A stretch of 60,838 nucleotides of DNA, from positions 1 through 60,838 of the forward strand of contig NZ_URHZ01000026.1 in assembly GCF_900547735.1 (NCBI RefSeq), written 5' to 3'. Below the pieces are notes generated by a model. The model did not search any database and was not told the origin of the DNA. It saw only the letters and a list, made by a program, of their open reading frames with translations. Positions within the stretch are counted from its first letter, which is position 1. The number at the start of each line of letters is the position of its first letter. Both the position numbers and the translations under genes were made by a program. The DNA is from an uncultured Clostridium sp. Its GTDB lineage: Bacteria > Bacillota > Clostridia > Lachnospirales > Lachnospiraceae. Positions 1-7,190 of this stretch are shown piece after piece.

Positions 1-132
1 GCGTTTCCCGCAGGAACTTTTTCTGCCCGGATTCCCCACCCGCGACAACCTAAATCCCGGGGCTGAAGACTCATAATCCCCCTCTCACCATCCCGCCCCC
101 CGACCGTCCCGGCGGCGTTCTCATTCTTCAAC
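1..132. other. Left end, no gene; carries one arm of the end-to-end inverted repeat
   Basis: No coding region is supported here. The stretch is C-rich on the plus strand and begins just past the stop codon of the formate channel gene. Positions 89-131 are the reverse complement of 60796-60838, the last 43 bases of the window, with three mismatches by eye. Nothing else is recognisable in bases 1-88. Confidence 0.8.
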
Positions 133-954
133 TTATTTTTTCCCATTATAGATATGCCCAAGCCACATCGCCACGCCAACAAATACACCGCCCAGGATAT
201 TCCCGATCGTGACCGGGATTAAATTTTTCACAATGAAATTCCCCCAGGTCAGCATGGACAGGTCAAGACCTGCTTCGGCCGCTTTTGCCGCATAGGCCGG
301 CACATGGGATGCAAAAATCCCGGCCGGAATGTAATACATGTTGGCCACCGAGTGCTCAAATCCACAGATAACGAAGGAAGCGATTGGAAGGAAGGTTCCG
401 AAAATTCTTCCGCATACATCCTTGGCCTGAAGGCTGCATAATACGGCAAAGCAGACAAGTACGTTGCAGAAGAAGGCTAAAACGACTGCATTCCCTGTCG
501 GCAGCGAGGCCTTGGTGGCGGCCAGCTTCATCGTAAATACGGCGAGTCCGCCGCCGGAGTAATTCATCTGTCCGAAGTATGCGCAGCCAAATGCTACAAT
601 AATGCTTCCGATGAAGTTTCCTATATAAACAAACAGCCAGTTTTTAAGCATCTTGGCCACTGTCGTTTCTTTTGCCAGGACGGAAATGCTGATCAGGCAG
701 TTCCCGGTGAACAGCTCTCCTCCCATTAAAACAACGAGTGACAGTCCGGCCGGAAACAGAAGGCCGCAGATGATACGGGCTGTAGAAACGTCCGTAATTG
801 TGTGGGCTGCCGTATTGGTGACGGCGGCTCCCAAAGCGATAAACATACCTGCCAGTATCCCCAATACCAGCATCTTGAAAATAGATAATTCCGATTTTTT
901 CTTACCGGCGGCTGCAAAATTCATTACAACTTCCGGAGCAGTAAAAAGATTCAT
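133..954 (-). CDS. Formate/nitrite transporter (FNT) family channel
   Basis: A 273-residue integral membrane protein of the FocA/NirC/FdhC family, pentameric channels for formate, nitrite or similar small anions. The sequence shows about six hydrophobic segments, the FNT signature GGELFTGN (residues 78-85) and the second signature around CGFEHSVANMYYIP. In the latter, His201 corresponds to the pore histidine of FocA. Length is normal for the family. The start is preceded by GGGGAGGAATATT. It lies downstream of formate-THF ligase in the same direction, separated by about 180 bases with a terminator-like hairpin, so it may have its own promoter. The neighbour suggests formate as substrate, exporting formate made from 10-formyl-THF or importing it for one-carbon supply. 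Nitrite cannot be excluded from sequence alone. Confidence 0.88.
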   Translation of the reverse strand: MNLFTAPEVVMNFAAAGKKKSELSIFKMLVLGILAGMFIALGAAVTNTAAHTITDVSTARIICGLLFPAGLSLVVLMGGELFTGNCLISISVLAKETTVAKMLKNWLFVYIGNFIGSIIVAFGCAYFGQMNYSGGGLAVFTMKLAATKASLPTGNAVVLAFFCNVLVCFAVLCSLQAKDVCGRIFGTFLPIASFVICGFEHSVANMYYIPAGIFASHVPAYAAKAAEAGLDLSMLTWGNFIVKNLIPVTIGNILGGVFVGVAMWLGHIYNGKK

Positions 955-1022
955 AATATTCCTCCCCTGTTCGGCAATAGAAAATCCTTGAACGGCGCAT
1001 AAATGCCTTCAATTATAAGAAA

Positions 1023-1052
1023 TGACACCGCAGAAAAGAATTTCTGCGGCAT
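1023..1052 (-). terminator. Terminator-like hairpin after formate-THF ligase
   Basis: A perfect 9-bp stem, CCGCAGAAA (1028-1036) with TTTCTGCGG (1041-1049), has a 4-nt loop. Read on the minus strand it is followed by a moderately T-rich stretch. It separates the ligase gene from the formate channel gene. Confidence 0.6.
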
Positions 1053-1136
1053 CATTCACGTTACACTCTAATCTATACACTGCCTGTATCTGTATTTTTG
1101 AATGTTCTTTCAGTTCCTAAAGAACTGATTCGGTTT

Positions 1137-2804
1137 TTAGAACAGACCGGAAATCTTTCCTGTCTCATCTACATCAATCTTCTCTGCAGCCGGAACTTTT
1201 GGAAGACCCGGAAGAGTCATGATGTCGCCTGTGAGGGCTACGATGAATCCGGCGCCTGCGGATACTTTCAGGTTACGTACGGTAATCTTGAATCCACGTG
1301 GTGCTCCTGTCAGTTTCTGATCCTCGGAGAAGCTGAACTGTGTCTTAGCCATACAGATTGGCAGGTTGCCGAATCCAAGCTCGGTCAGTTTCTTTGCCTG
1401 TTTCTTTGCTGCTGCAACCAGTTCTACGCCGTCGCCTCTGTAGATCTTTGTTACGATTGCATTTAATTTCTCTTCGATGGAGAGGCTCTCATCGTAGCAG
1501 AACTCAAAGTTGTTCTCTGTCTCACAGAGACGGATTACTTCTTTAGCCAGCTCCTCGCCGCCTTCGCCGCCCTTTGCCCATACTTCGGAAAGTGCTACGT
1601 TAACGCCCAGCTCCTTGCACTTGTCAGCGATAAGCTGTAATTCTGCCTCGGAGTCGAATGGGAAACGGTTGATGGCAACTACACAGGGAAGACCAAATAC
1701 TTTTGTGATGTTCTCTACGTGCTGTAACAGGTTCGGAAGACCTTTCTCAAGTGCTTCCAGGTTCTCGTTGTTGAGCTCTGTCTTAGCAACTCCTCCGTGA
1801 TGTTTCAGGGCACGTACGGTAGCTACGACTACAACTGCGGATGGTCTGAGACCAGCCTTACGGCACTTGATATCAAGGAATTTCTCTGCACCGAGGTCAG
1901 CGCCGAAGCCTCCCTCTGTTACCGTGTAATCGCCAAGCTTTAATGCCATCTTTGTAGCGATAACGGAGTTACAGCCATGAGCGATGTTAGCGAATGGTCC
2001 GCCGTGGATAAAGGCAGGTGTATGCTCCAGAGTCTGAACCAGGTTTGGTTTCAGGGCATCTTTTAACAGGGCTGCTGCAGCGCCTGCTGCCTTTAAGTCT
2101 CCTGCAGTTACAGGCTCATCCTCGTATGTATAAGCAATGATCATCTTTGCAAGACGCTCTTTTAAGTCTGTAATGTCGTTTGCAAGGCAGAGAACTGCCA
2201 TGATCTCACTTGCTACGGTAATCTCATATCCGTCTTCACGTGTGAAACCGTCTACTTTTCTTCCAAGTCCGTCAACGATGTTTCTTAACTGACGGTCGTT
2301 CATATCTACAACACGTTTCCATGTGATTCTCTTCGGATCAATGCGAAGTGCGTTGCCCTGGTAGATGTGGTTGTCAAGCATTGCTGCAATCAGGTTGTTC
2401 GCTGCGCCGATTGCGTGGAAATCACCTGTGAAGTGCAGGTTGATGTCTTCCATCGGAACGACCTGAGCGTATCCGCCGCCTGCTGCTCCGCCCTTAACGC
2501 CGAATACCGGTCCCAGGGACGGCTCACGCAGAGCTACGGTTACGTTCTTGCCAAGTCTCTTTAAGCCGTCTGCAAGACCTACGGTTGTTGTTGTCTTTCC
2601 TTCACCGGCCGGTGTTGGTGTGATAGCGGTAACGAGAATCAGTTTTCCGTCTTCTTTGTCTGTTTCTTTTAACAGGTTGTAGTCAACTTTTGCTTTGTAG
2701 TTGCCGTACTGCTCTAAGTACTTCTCATCAACGCCTGCTGCTTTGGCGATCTCACGGATGTTTAACGGTGTTGACTCCTGTGCGATTTCGATATCTGTTT
2801 TCAT
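1137..2804 (-). CDS. fhs: Formate-tetrahydrofolate ligase
   Basis: Catalyses formate + ATP + THF to 10-formyl-THF in the cytoplasm. The reaction is reversible and can yield ATP when formyl groups are in excess. The protein is 555 residues, the usual FTHFS length. The P-loop PTPAGEGKTT is near residues 63-72, and the following segments (REPSLGPVFGVKGGAAGGGYAQ, HFTGDFHAI, read in pieces) are classic for the family. The open frame runs 18 codons further upstream, but I chose the ATG at 2802-2804 because GGAGGGG lies just before it. Upstream in the same direction is the cyclodeaminase (gap about 60 bases), so the two likely form one transcript. Together with glutamate formimidoyltransferase they link formimino groups to 10-formyl-THF and formate. 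Confidence 0.97.
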   Translation of the reverse strand: MKTDIEIAQESTPLNIREIAKAAGVDEKYLEQYGNYKAKVDYNLLKETDKEDGKLILVTAITPTPAGEGKTTTTVGLADGLKRLGKNVTVALREPSLGPVFGVKGGAAGGGYAQVVPMEDINLHFTGDFHAIGAANNLIAAMLDNHIYQGNALRIDPKRITWKRVVDMNDRQLRNIVDGLGRKVDGFTREDGYEITVASEIMAVLCLANDITDLKERLAKMIIAYTYEDEPVTAGDLKAAGAAAALLKDALKPNLVQTLEHTPAFIHGGPFANIAHGCNSVIATKMALKLGDYTVTEGGFGADLGAEKFLDIKCRKAGLRPSAVVVVATVRALKHHGGVAKTELNNENLEALEKGLPNLLQHVENITKVFGLPCVVAINRFPFDSEAELQLIADKCKELGVNVALSEVWAKGGEGGEELAKEVIRLCETENNFEFCYDESLSIEEKLNAIVTKIYRGDGVELVAAAKKQAKKLTELGFGNLPICMAKTQFSFSEDQKLTGAPRGFKITVRNLKVSAGAGFIVALTGDIMTLPGLPKVPAAEKIDVDETGKISGLF

Positions 2805-2863
2805 GATATGTTCCCCTCCATCGATTTTATTTTTTATGTTTTGATTAATAAAGTTCAATATAA

Positions 2864-3505
2864 TTATTTATATAACTGATCGGAAAGTTCAGATGCTTTT
2901 AAAATCTTCTGCTCGTAAGCGATTGCCTGCTCTTCAAGGCTCTTTACCTTTGCAGCCAGTTCAGCTACGAATGCTTCATCTTTAATGGAACCCAGGTTAA
3001 TCTTAACATTGAATAATGCTCCGATTACGGCTGTACGTGCCATCATCGCTGCTACAAGGCCATCTGTTACCGCATTAGTATTTCCTCTGCTTACTACTGC
3101 CTCAGCGATTGGGAAAATCTTGTATGCAGTCTCTCCTACGGAAAGCGGAACCTGTGCTGCAGCCTTTAAGCCGTTCTGCATAGCTTCTCTTCTTGCTGCC
3201 TTTTCTTCGTCTGTGTCCTTAGGCATTCCGATAGCGTCCATGTAAAGGTTGAAAGATGTGCTGTCTTTCTGGATATCTTCTACCAGCTCTTTTCTGATAG
3301 CGGCTCCGGCTGCTGCCAGTTCCTTCATCTCGCCTTCTACTTCTGCATATTTTGCTTTGCCTACCGTCAGATTTGCAACCATCTCTGCAAGTGCTGCTGC
3401 AAGTGCTCCTGCAAGTGCGGATACGCTGCCGCCGCCTGGCGCCGGTGCGTCAGATGCTGTTACGTCTACAAAACCCTCAACTGTTAAATCTTTTAAATCT
3501 CCCAT
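2864..3505 (-). CDS. fchA: Cyclodeaminase/cyclohydrolase family (FTCD C-terminal type)
   Basis: A 213-residue stand-alone version of the C-terminal domain of mammalian FTCD. It converts 5-formimino-THF to 5,10-methenyl-THF plus ammonia, or acts as methenyl-THF cyclohydrolase. The N-terminal SDAPAPGGGSVSALAGALAAAL segment (residues 18-39, glycine and alanine rich) is the family hallmark, and the rest is a mostly helical bundle. The start is preceded by GAGGAGATATACC. It sits between formate-THF ligase and glutamate formimidoyltransferase on the same strand. Both neighbouring activities need exactly this step, which makes the cyclodeaminase role more likely than cyclohydrolase alone. The symbol follows the common clostridial usage. 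Confidence 0.9.
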   Translation of the reverse strand: MGDLKDLTVEGFVDVTASDAPAPGGGSVSALAGALAAALAEMVANLTVGKAKYAEVEGEMKELAAAGAAIRKELVEDIQKDSTSFNLYMDAIGMPKDTDEEKAARREAMQNGLKAAAQVPLSVGETAYKIFPIAEAVVSRGNTNAVTDGLVAAMMARTAVIGALFNVKINLGSIKDEAFVAELAAKVKSLEEQAIAYEQKILKASELSDQLYK

Positions 3506-3545
3506 TGTGGTATATCTCCTCGCATTTATTCATACTTTCGTTGTA

Positions 3546-3570
3546 CCGCCCCGGCTCAGAGCAGGGGCGG
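3546..3570 (-). other. Intercistronic hairpin between ftcD and the cyclodeaminase
   Basis: CCGCCCC (3546-3552) pairs perfectly with GGGGCGG (3564-3570) around an 11-nt loop. There is no T-run after it on the minus strand, so an mRNA processing or stabilising stem is more likely than a terminator. Confidence 0.5.
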
Positions 3571-3615
3571 CGTCACTACAAAATCGTTCTTATCAGGCTG
3601 CGTCCCGGATTCGGA

Positions 3616-4542
3616 TTATTCCTCTTCCAGTAAACGGTTCTCCATAACCTGTTTGTCGGCATCGAATGTCATCGGGCCGAAGCTTGCAAGCTGTAAGTAG
3701 TACTCAGCACAGTCAATCAGAGCCTGCATTGGTACAAGACCTACTAATTCGCTCTCTAATACGGAAACGCCGTAGCGTTTTGCTTCCATCTTGATTGCTT
3801 CGAATGCACGGTAAACGGATGTCTTTGTGTAATCTGTCAGGTTCATGGAAACCTGTGCAAGGTTTCTGTCATCCAGCATGATACCGATAGCTTTTACATA
3901 ACGGTAGCCGCCGCCGATGTGACGGATTCTCTTTGCGATCTGGTTTGCAATCTCAAGGTTTGGTGTGTCAAGGTTTACGTTAAATGCTACGAGCGGCATT
4001 CTTGCGCCAACTGCTGTAACACCTGCTGTAGGATGGATTGTTTCCGGTCCGAAGTCCGGTGCCCACAGTTCTTTGTCTTTCATCTTCTCAGCCATTCCCT
4101 CGAACTGTCCCTTACGAATCTTTGCAAGGTTCACTCTGTGAGGAGCTGAAGCGGAATCTTCATATAAGAAACACGGAATACCATATTTCTCAGCAACTGT
4201 CTTAGCTACTTCTTTTGCTACTGCATCTGCTTCTTCTACGGTTGTGTTACGGCAAGGAATGAATGGAACTACGTCAACTGCGCCCATTCTAGGATGCTGT
4301 CCTTCGTGTTTGGTCATATCAATTAACTCAACTGCTTTTCCAAAGGAAGCAACTACGGCGTCACGCAGTTCATCCGGCTCACCGATAACAGTTACAACAC
4401 ATCTGTTGTGGTTCGGGTCTGTCTGGTAATCTAAGAGCTTAACTCCTTTTTTACCTCTGAAGCAGTCAACGATCTGCTCCACCTTCTGCAGGTCACGGCC
4501 CTCGCTGTAGTTCGGTACGCATTCAATCAGTTTGTTTCCCAT
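3616..4542 (-). CDS. ftcD: Glutamate formimidoyltransferase
   Basis: Transfers the formimino group of N-formimino-L-glutamate to THF, giving glutamate and 5-formimino-THF. The protein is 308 residues, matching the N-terminal FTCD domain alone. The start ECVPNYSEGRD (residues 6-16) is the family signature, followed by the GEPDELRDAVVASFGKA region. HEGQHPRMGAVDVVPFIP holds the catalytic-region histidine. The ATG follows GAGGAGGATCATTATC. It is separated from HutD upstream by a 177-base AT-rich gap with its own promoter-like sequences and a palindrome. It probably heads a transcript with the cyclodeaminase and ligase. A glycine formimidoyltransferase of purine fermentation would look similar, so the exact donor is not settled. 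Confidence 0.92.
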   Translation of the reverse strand: MGNKLIECVPNYSEGRDLQKVEQIVDCFRGKKGVKLLDYQTDPNHNRCVVTVIGEPDELRDAVVASFGKAVELIDMTKHEGQHPRMGAVDVVPFIPCRNTTVEEADAVAKEVAKTVAEKYGIPCFLYEDSASAPHRVNLAKIRKGQFEGMAEKMKDKELWAPDFGPETIHPTAGVTAVGARMPLVAFNVNLDTPNLEIANQIAKRIRHIGGGYRYVKAIGIMLDDRNLAQVSMNLTDYTKTSVYRAFEAIKMEAKRYGVSVLESELVGLVPMQALIDCAEYYLQLASFGPMTFDADKQVMENRLLEEE

Positions 4543-4719
4543 GATAATGATCCTCCTCTGTTTTAATAGTGATAAATAATAGTGATAGTGATATATATAA
4601 TGGTGATATATATTATAGTGAATCGTAACTATTCAGTGCCTTCTGAACAGTTACAGTGAATCTATTATAGCTTATTCTGTGTCTTTCAGGATAAGCCCGT
4701 GATAATCTTAACTCTTTTC
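4543..4719. promoter_or_regulatory. AT-rich promoter region of ftcD with a palindrome
   Basis: Bases 4563-4620 are low-complexity DNA built from repeated ATAGTGATA and GATATATAT units. On the minus strand they offer several TATAAT-like -10 boxes. Just upstream on that strand lies an imperfect palindrome, GTAACTATTCA (4625-4635) and TGAACAGTTAC (4644-4654), with one mismatch. The palindrome is placed like an operator, but it also belongs to the dispersed GTAAC/TGAAC family listed elsewhere. Confidence 0.55.
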
Positions 4720-5337
4720 TTACTGGAAGTGGACTGCCGCCACAACAGCCGCTACGGCCGTCTTTGCGGAACATGACCAGCTGGCTCCGCCGAAGCTTCC
4801 GGTCAGTTTCATCGTATCTCCGGTTTCCAGAAGGTACTCTCTTTCGTTCTCCAGTGTAATGGCAAGTGTTCCTTTATAGCAGTAAACCATAACTGCTTCG
4901 TACTCCGGCATCTCGAAGGTAAGGATACTGCGCAGGTCGCAGCCTTCTTCTTCTTCCATGCGCAGCGGAACCACATGTCCGGCGCACTGGCCTTTCCGTA
5001 ACATCAGGTTAAAATCAATTACTTTGCCTTTGCTTACGGTCTCATCTTTACCGTCAAAGACATGAGGTGTAAATTCCGGCAGGTCAATCCAGTTGTCGTT
5101 GTTATGTGAAAGACTGATGTCACCCTTCAGTGTCATAATAATGCGGTCATAATCGGGAAGGCATGTGAAATCACTCTCTTCCAGTTCCACAGTAGCCGAA
5201 CTCAGCCTCCACATGAAATCTCTGTCTGCGTAAACGCTGCCTTCCGGTGCAATGGAAAGTTCGGTTGTCATTCCGCCGCTCCACTCCGTCGTCTTATAAT
5301 CTTCTTTGTGTAACAATTCCGCCTGGTATTCTGCCAT
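4720..5337 (-). CDS. hutD: HutD/Ves family cupin-like protein
   Basis: A 205-residue protein resembling HutD, a small beta-rich protein often found in histidine-utilisation operons and of unproven function. Proposed roles include binding or sensing an intermediate such as formiminoglutamate. Supporting features are the opening with KTTEWSGGMTTELSIAPEG (residues 16-34), matching the W-x-x-G-T-x-E pattern of the family. RLSSATVELEESDFT and a central run of short beta strands follow. It overlaps no neighbour and sits 31 bases downstream of the ureohydrolase in the same direction, so the two are probably co-transcribed. The presence of HutD supports a formiminoglutamate-type substrate for this cluster. 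Confidence 0.78.
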   Translation of the reverse strand: MAEYQAELLHKEDYKTTEWSGGMTTELSIAPEGSVYADRDFMWRLSSATVELEESDFTCLPDYDRIIMTLKGDISLSHNNDNWIDLPEFTPHVFDGKDETVSKGKVIDFNLMLRKGQCAGHVVPLRMEEEEGCDLRSILTFEMPEYEAVMVYCYKGTLAITLENEREYLLETGDTMKLTGSFGGASWSCSAKTAVAAVVAAVHFQ

Positions 5338-5368
5338 AGCCTTACCCCTCTCTCTTAACCTCTCCTGT

Positions 5369-6316
5369 TTAACCCTTGTCTGTTTGTTTTTGTTCCTCTA
5401 TCTTGGCGAACACATGCATCATCATCAATGACGCGAGCCGCAATGTAATTCCCGACGGGTCAAACATCGGATCCACCTCCACGAGGTCGGCTGCCACGAT
5501 TTTTCCCATCTTTGCGATACCGTCTATGATGTCGCATTCCTGGTTATAAAAAAGTCCTCCGGGCAGCGGTGATGCAACTCCCGGTGCGATGGACATATCA
5601 AATCCATCAATATCTATTGTAAGAAAGTAATTCTTTGCTTTTGGAATCTTTGCCAGAACGCCTTCTACGCCAATCTCTTCGGCCTCGCGTGCCGAGATGA
5701 GAACACTGCCGTATTTCCTGGCATCGTCAAAATCCGTTTTCCTGCTGCTTCCCATACCCCTTAAGCCAATCTGTGCCATCGGTCCGATATGGTCCATCTC
5801 CGACATACGCCTCATCGGGCTTCCGTTGCCGGTTTTCAAAGGTCCGACATGGTCGGTCCAGTCGAGGTGAGCGTCAAACTGTATTACGCACACTTCCTCA
5901 CCCAGCTCCTCAAGTGCTTTTCCCACCGGAATGGAGATAGAGTGGTCGCCTCCCATAATAACGGGAACGGCTCCTTTTCTGATAATCTTCTTTACACTTT
6001 CCGTTACATTGGCGAAGGTGTAATTAAAATCGCTATGTAGTACATCGACGTCCCCACAGTCTACAATCTTTAAAGGCGCTGCAAGTCTCTGCTTATCGCT
6101 CTCAAAGTCATAGTAACCCGTCTTCCCGCGGCCATACTGGGTGGATGCTTCCCTGATTCTTCTCGGGGCCAGCCTCGCGCCGCTCATAAAACCTACCGCA
6201 AAGTCAACAGGTACCCCCAATACTGCTATATCCGCATCAAGTTCATCAAGGTCGGTACAAATCGGATATTTGCCAAAAGAACAGATACCCGTAATAGGTA
6301 AATTCAACGGCTCCAT
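5369..6316 (-). CDS. Ureohydrolase superfamily enzyme (agmatinase / formimidoylglutamase-like)
   Basis: A 315-residue Mn-dependent ureohydrolase. The two-metal site is visible as GGDHS (His ligand), DAHLD (Asp, His, Asp ligands) and TIDIDGFD (two Asp ligands). The segment after the last motif reads SIAPGVASPLPGG, close to the APGxGTPxxGG pattern of agmatinases. The residue after DGFD is Met where many members have Pro. Family members hydrolyse agmatine, guanidinobutyrate, formiminoglutamate or other guanidino or formimino compounds. Lying directly upstream of hutD and near ftcD, it is a candidate formimidoylglutamase (HutG) that would compete with ftcD for the same substrate. The sequence is just as compatible with agmatinase. 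A divergent AsnC-type regulator starts about 200 bases away. Confidence 0.82.
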   Translation of the reverse strand: MEPLNLPITGICSFGKYPICTDLDELDADIAVLGVPVDFAVGFMSGARLAPRRIREASTQYGRGKTGYYDFESDKQRLAAPLKIVDCGDVDVLHSDFNYTFANVTESVKKIIRKGAVPVIMGGDHSISIPVGKALEELGEEVCVIQFDAHLDWTDHVGPLKTGNGSPMRRMSEMDHIGPMAQIGLRGMGSSRKTDFDDARKYGSVLISAREAEEIGVEGVLAKIPKAKNYFLTIDIDGFDMSIAPGVASPLPGGLFYNQECDIIDGIAKMGKIVAADLVEVDPMFDPSGITLRLASLMMMHVFAKIEEQKQTDKG

Positions 6317-6361
6317 GAGACATCTCTCCTCTTTTAATATTGTACGATAATTTTAACAATA

Positions 6362-6377
6362 TTACACCGTTGTGTAA
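6362..6377. promoter_or_regulatory. Palindromic operator candidate TTACAC-CGTT-GTGTAA
   Basis: A perfect 6+4+6 inverted repeat lies 46-61 bases upstream of the ureohydrolase start. On the minus strand its GTGTAA arm sits 17 bases before a TACAAT -10 box, so a bound protein would cover the -35 region. The divergent AsnC-type regulator is the obvious candidate to bind it. Confidence 0.5.
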
Positions 6378-6453
6378 ATATCTTTCCGTTTGCAAAACTA
6401 TTCATTCTCTAAAATTCTTATTTCAATTTTGCCCAACCGCTTTACAGAAAGTC

Positions 6454-6482
6454 TTTACTTACCAATTTTTATCATGTATAAT
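6454..6482 (+). promoter_or_regulatory. Sigma-A promoter of the AsnC-type regulator
   Basis: TTTACT (6454-6459), a 17-bp spacer and TATAAT (6477-6482). The start codon follows about 40 bases after the -10 box. The 11-mer TTTACAGAAAG flanks it at 6441-6451 and 6501-6511. Confidence 0.7.
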
Positions 6483-6521
6483 GAGACTTTAGGGGAACTA
6501 TTTACAGAAAGGGGAAGAGGC

Positions 6522-6974
6522 ATGGATAATACAGATATCAAGATCATTAATATTCTCCAGGATAACTGCAAAACTTCAACCCGTGAAATCGGACAGATGG
6601 TAGGACTGACCGCTCCGGCTGTAGCCGAAAGAATAAACCGCTTAAAAGATGCAGGGGTTATTGAAGGATTTCACGCGCAGATTAATGAGACGCTTTTGGG
6701 GAGCAACATATCGGCGTACGCGCTTGTGAACGTCCCTCCGAAGGAATACGAACCATTCTGCAGATTCTGCGAAAATGATCCTTCTATCGTTGAACATCAT
6801 CATATAGTCGGCTTAAATAATGTATTGATTAAAATGCGCGTAGGCAATGCGCAGGAACTGGAGGTGCTCCTTGAGCAGATCCGCAAGTACGGTCTCTCCA
6901 ACACCTCAATTTTACTTTCCACCTATTTCAGGCAGAAAGAATTTTCTCCATTAAGCGGAATCAGGCTGGACTGA
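6522..6974 (+). CDS. Lrp/AsnC family transcriptional regulator
   Basis: A 150-residue regulator with an N-terminal winged helix-turn-helix (about residues 4-60, including STREIGQMVGLTAPAVAERI) and a C-terminal RAM/ligand-binding domain. Proteins of this family sense amino acids and bind DNA as multimers. The open frame extends 44 codons upstream, across the TATAAT box at 6477-6482. I therefore place the start at the ATG at 6522, which follows AGGGGAACTATTTACAGAAAGGGG and begins the usual MDNTDIKIINIL sequence. It is divergent from the ureohydrolase-hutD genes, the usual position for a local regulator. An amino acid such as glutamate or histidine as effector is only a guess. Confidence 0.9.
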   Translation: MDNTDIKIINILQDNCKTSTREIGQMVGLTAPAVAERINRLKDAGVIEGFHAQINETLLGSNISAYALVNVPPKEYEPFCRFCENDPSIVEHHHIVGLNNVLIKMRVGNAQELEVLLEQIRKYGLSNTSILLSTYFRQKEFSPLSGIRLD

Positions 6975-7015
6975 TTTCACCGGATACAATCAGATAACAG
7001 AAATTAAAACTTCAG

Positions 7016-7057
7016 GCCATGCGGGACAGTATCAACTGTTTTGCGTGGCTTTTTTAT
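7016..7057 (+). terminator. Terminator of the AsnC-type regulator gene
   Basis: GCCATGCGGGACAG pairs with CTGTTTTGCGTGGC with G-U pairs, and a run of six T follows (7050-7055). Confidence 0.75.
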
Positions 7058-7112
7058 ATCGCCCCGCCGCAGGCGGAAACTGCGGCACAGACACATTTTT
7101 TATAAAAAAAGC

Positions 7113-7139
7113 GGCGGAAAGCCTGATAAGCTTTCCGCC
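7113..7139 (-). terminator. Terminator of the NlpC/P60 gene
   Basis: GGCGGAAAGC (7113-7122) and GCTTTCCGCC (7130-7139) form a perfect 10-bp stem with a 7-nt loop. On the minus strand the stem is followed by GCTTTTTTTATA. Confidence 0.8.
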
Positions 7140-7190
7140 TGATAATTAATATGTCTGTGTATATCTTCTCTTCTATATCTTATTCCTTTA

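Noticed and set aside
2805..2863. Tetrahydrofolate riboswitch before the folate genes
   Set aside because: The gap before fhs is too short, and neither it nor the gap before ftcD shows the conserved riboswitch core that I know.
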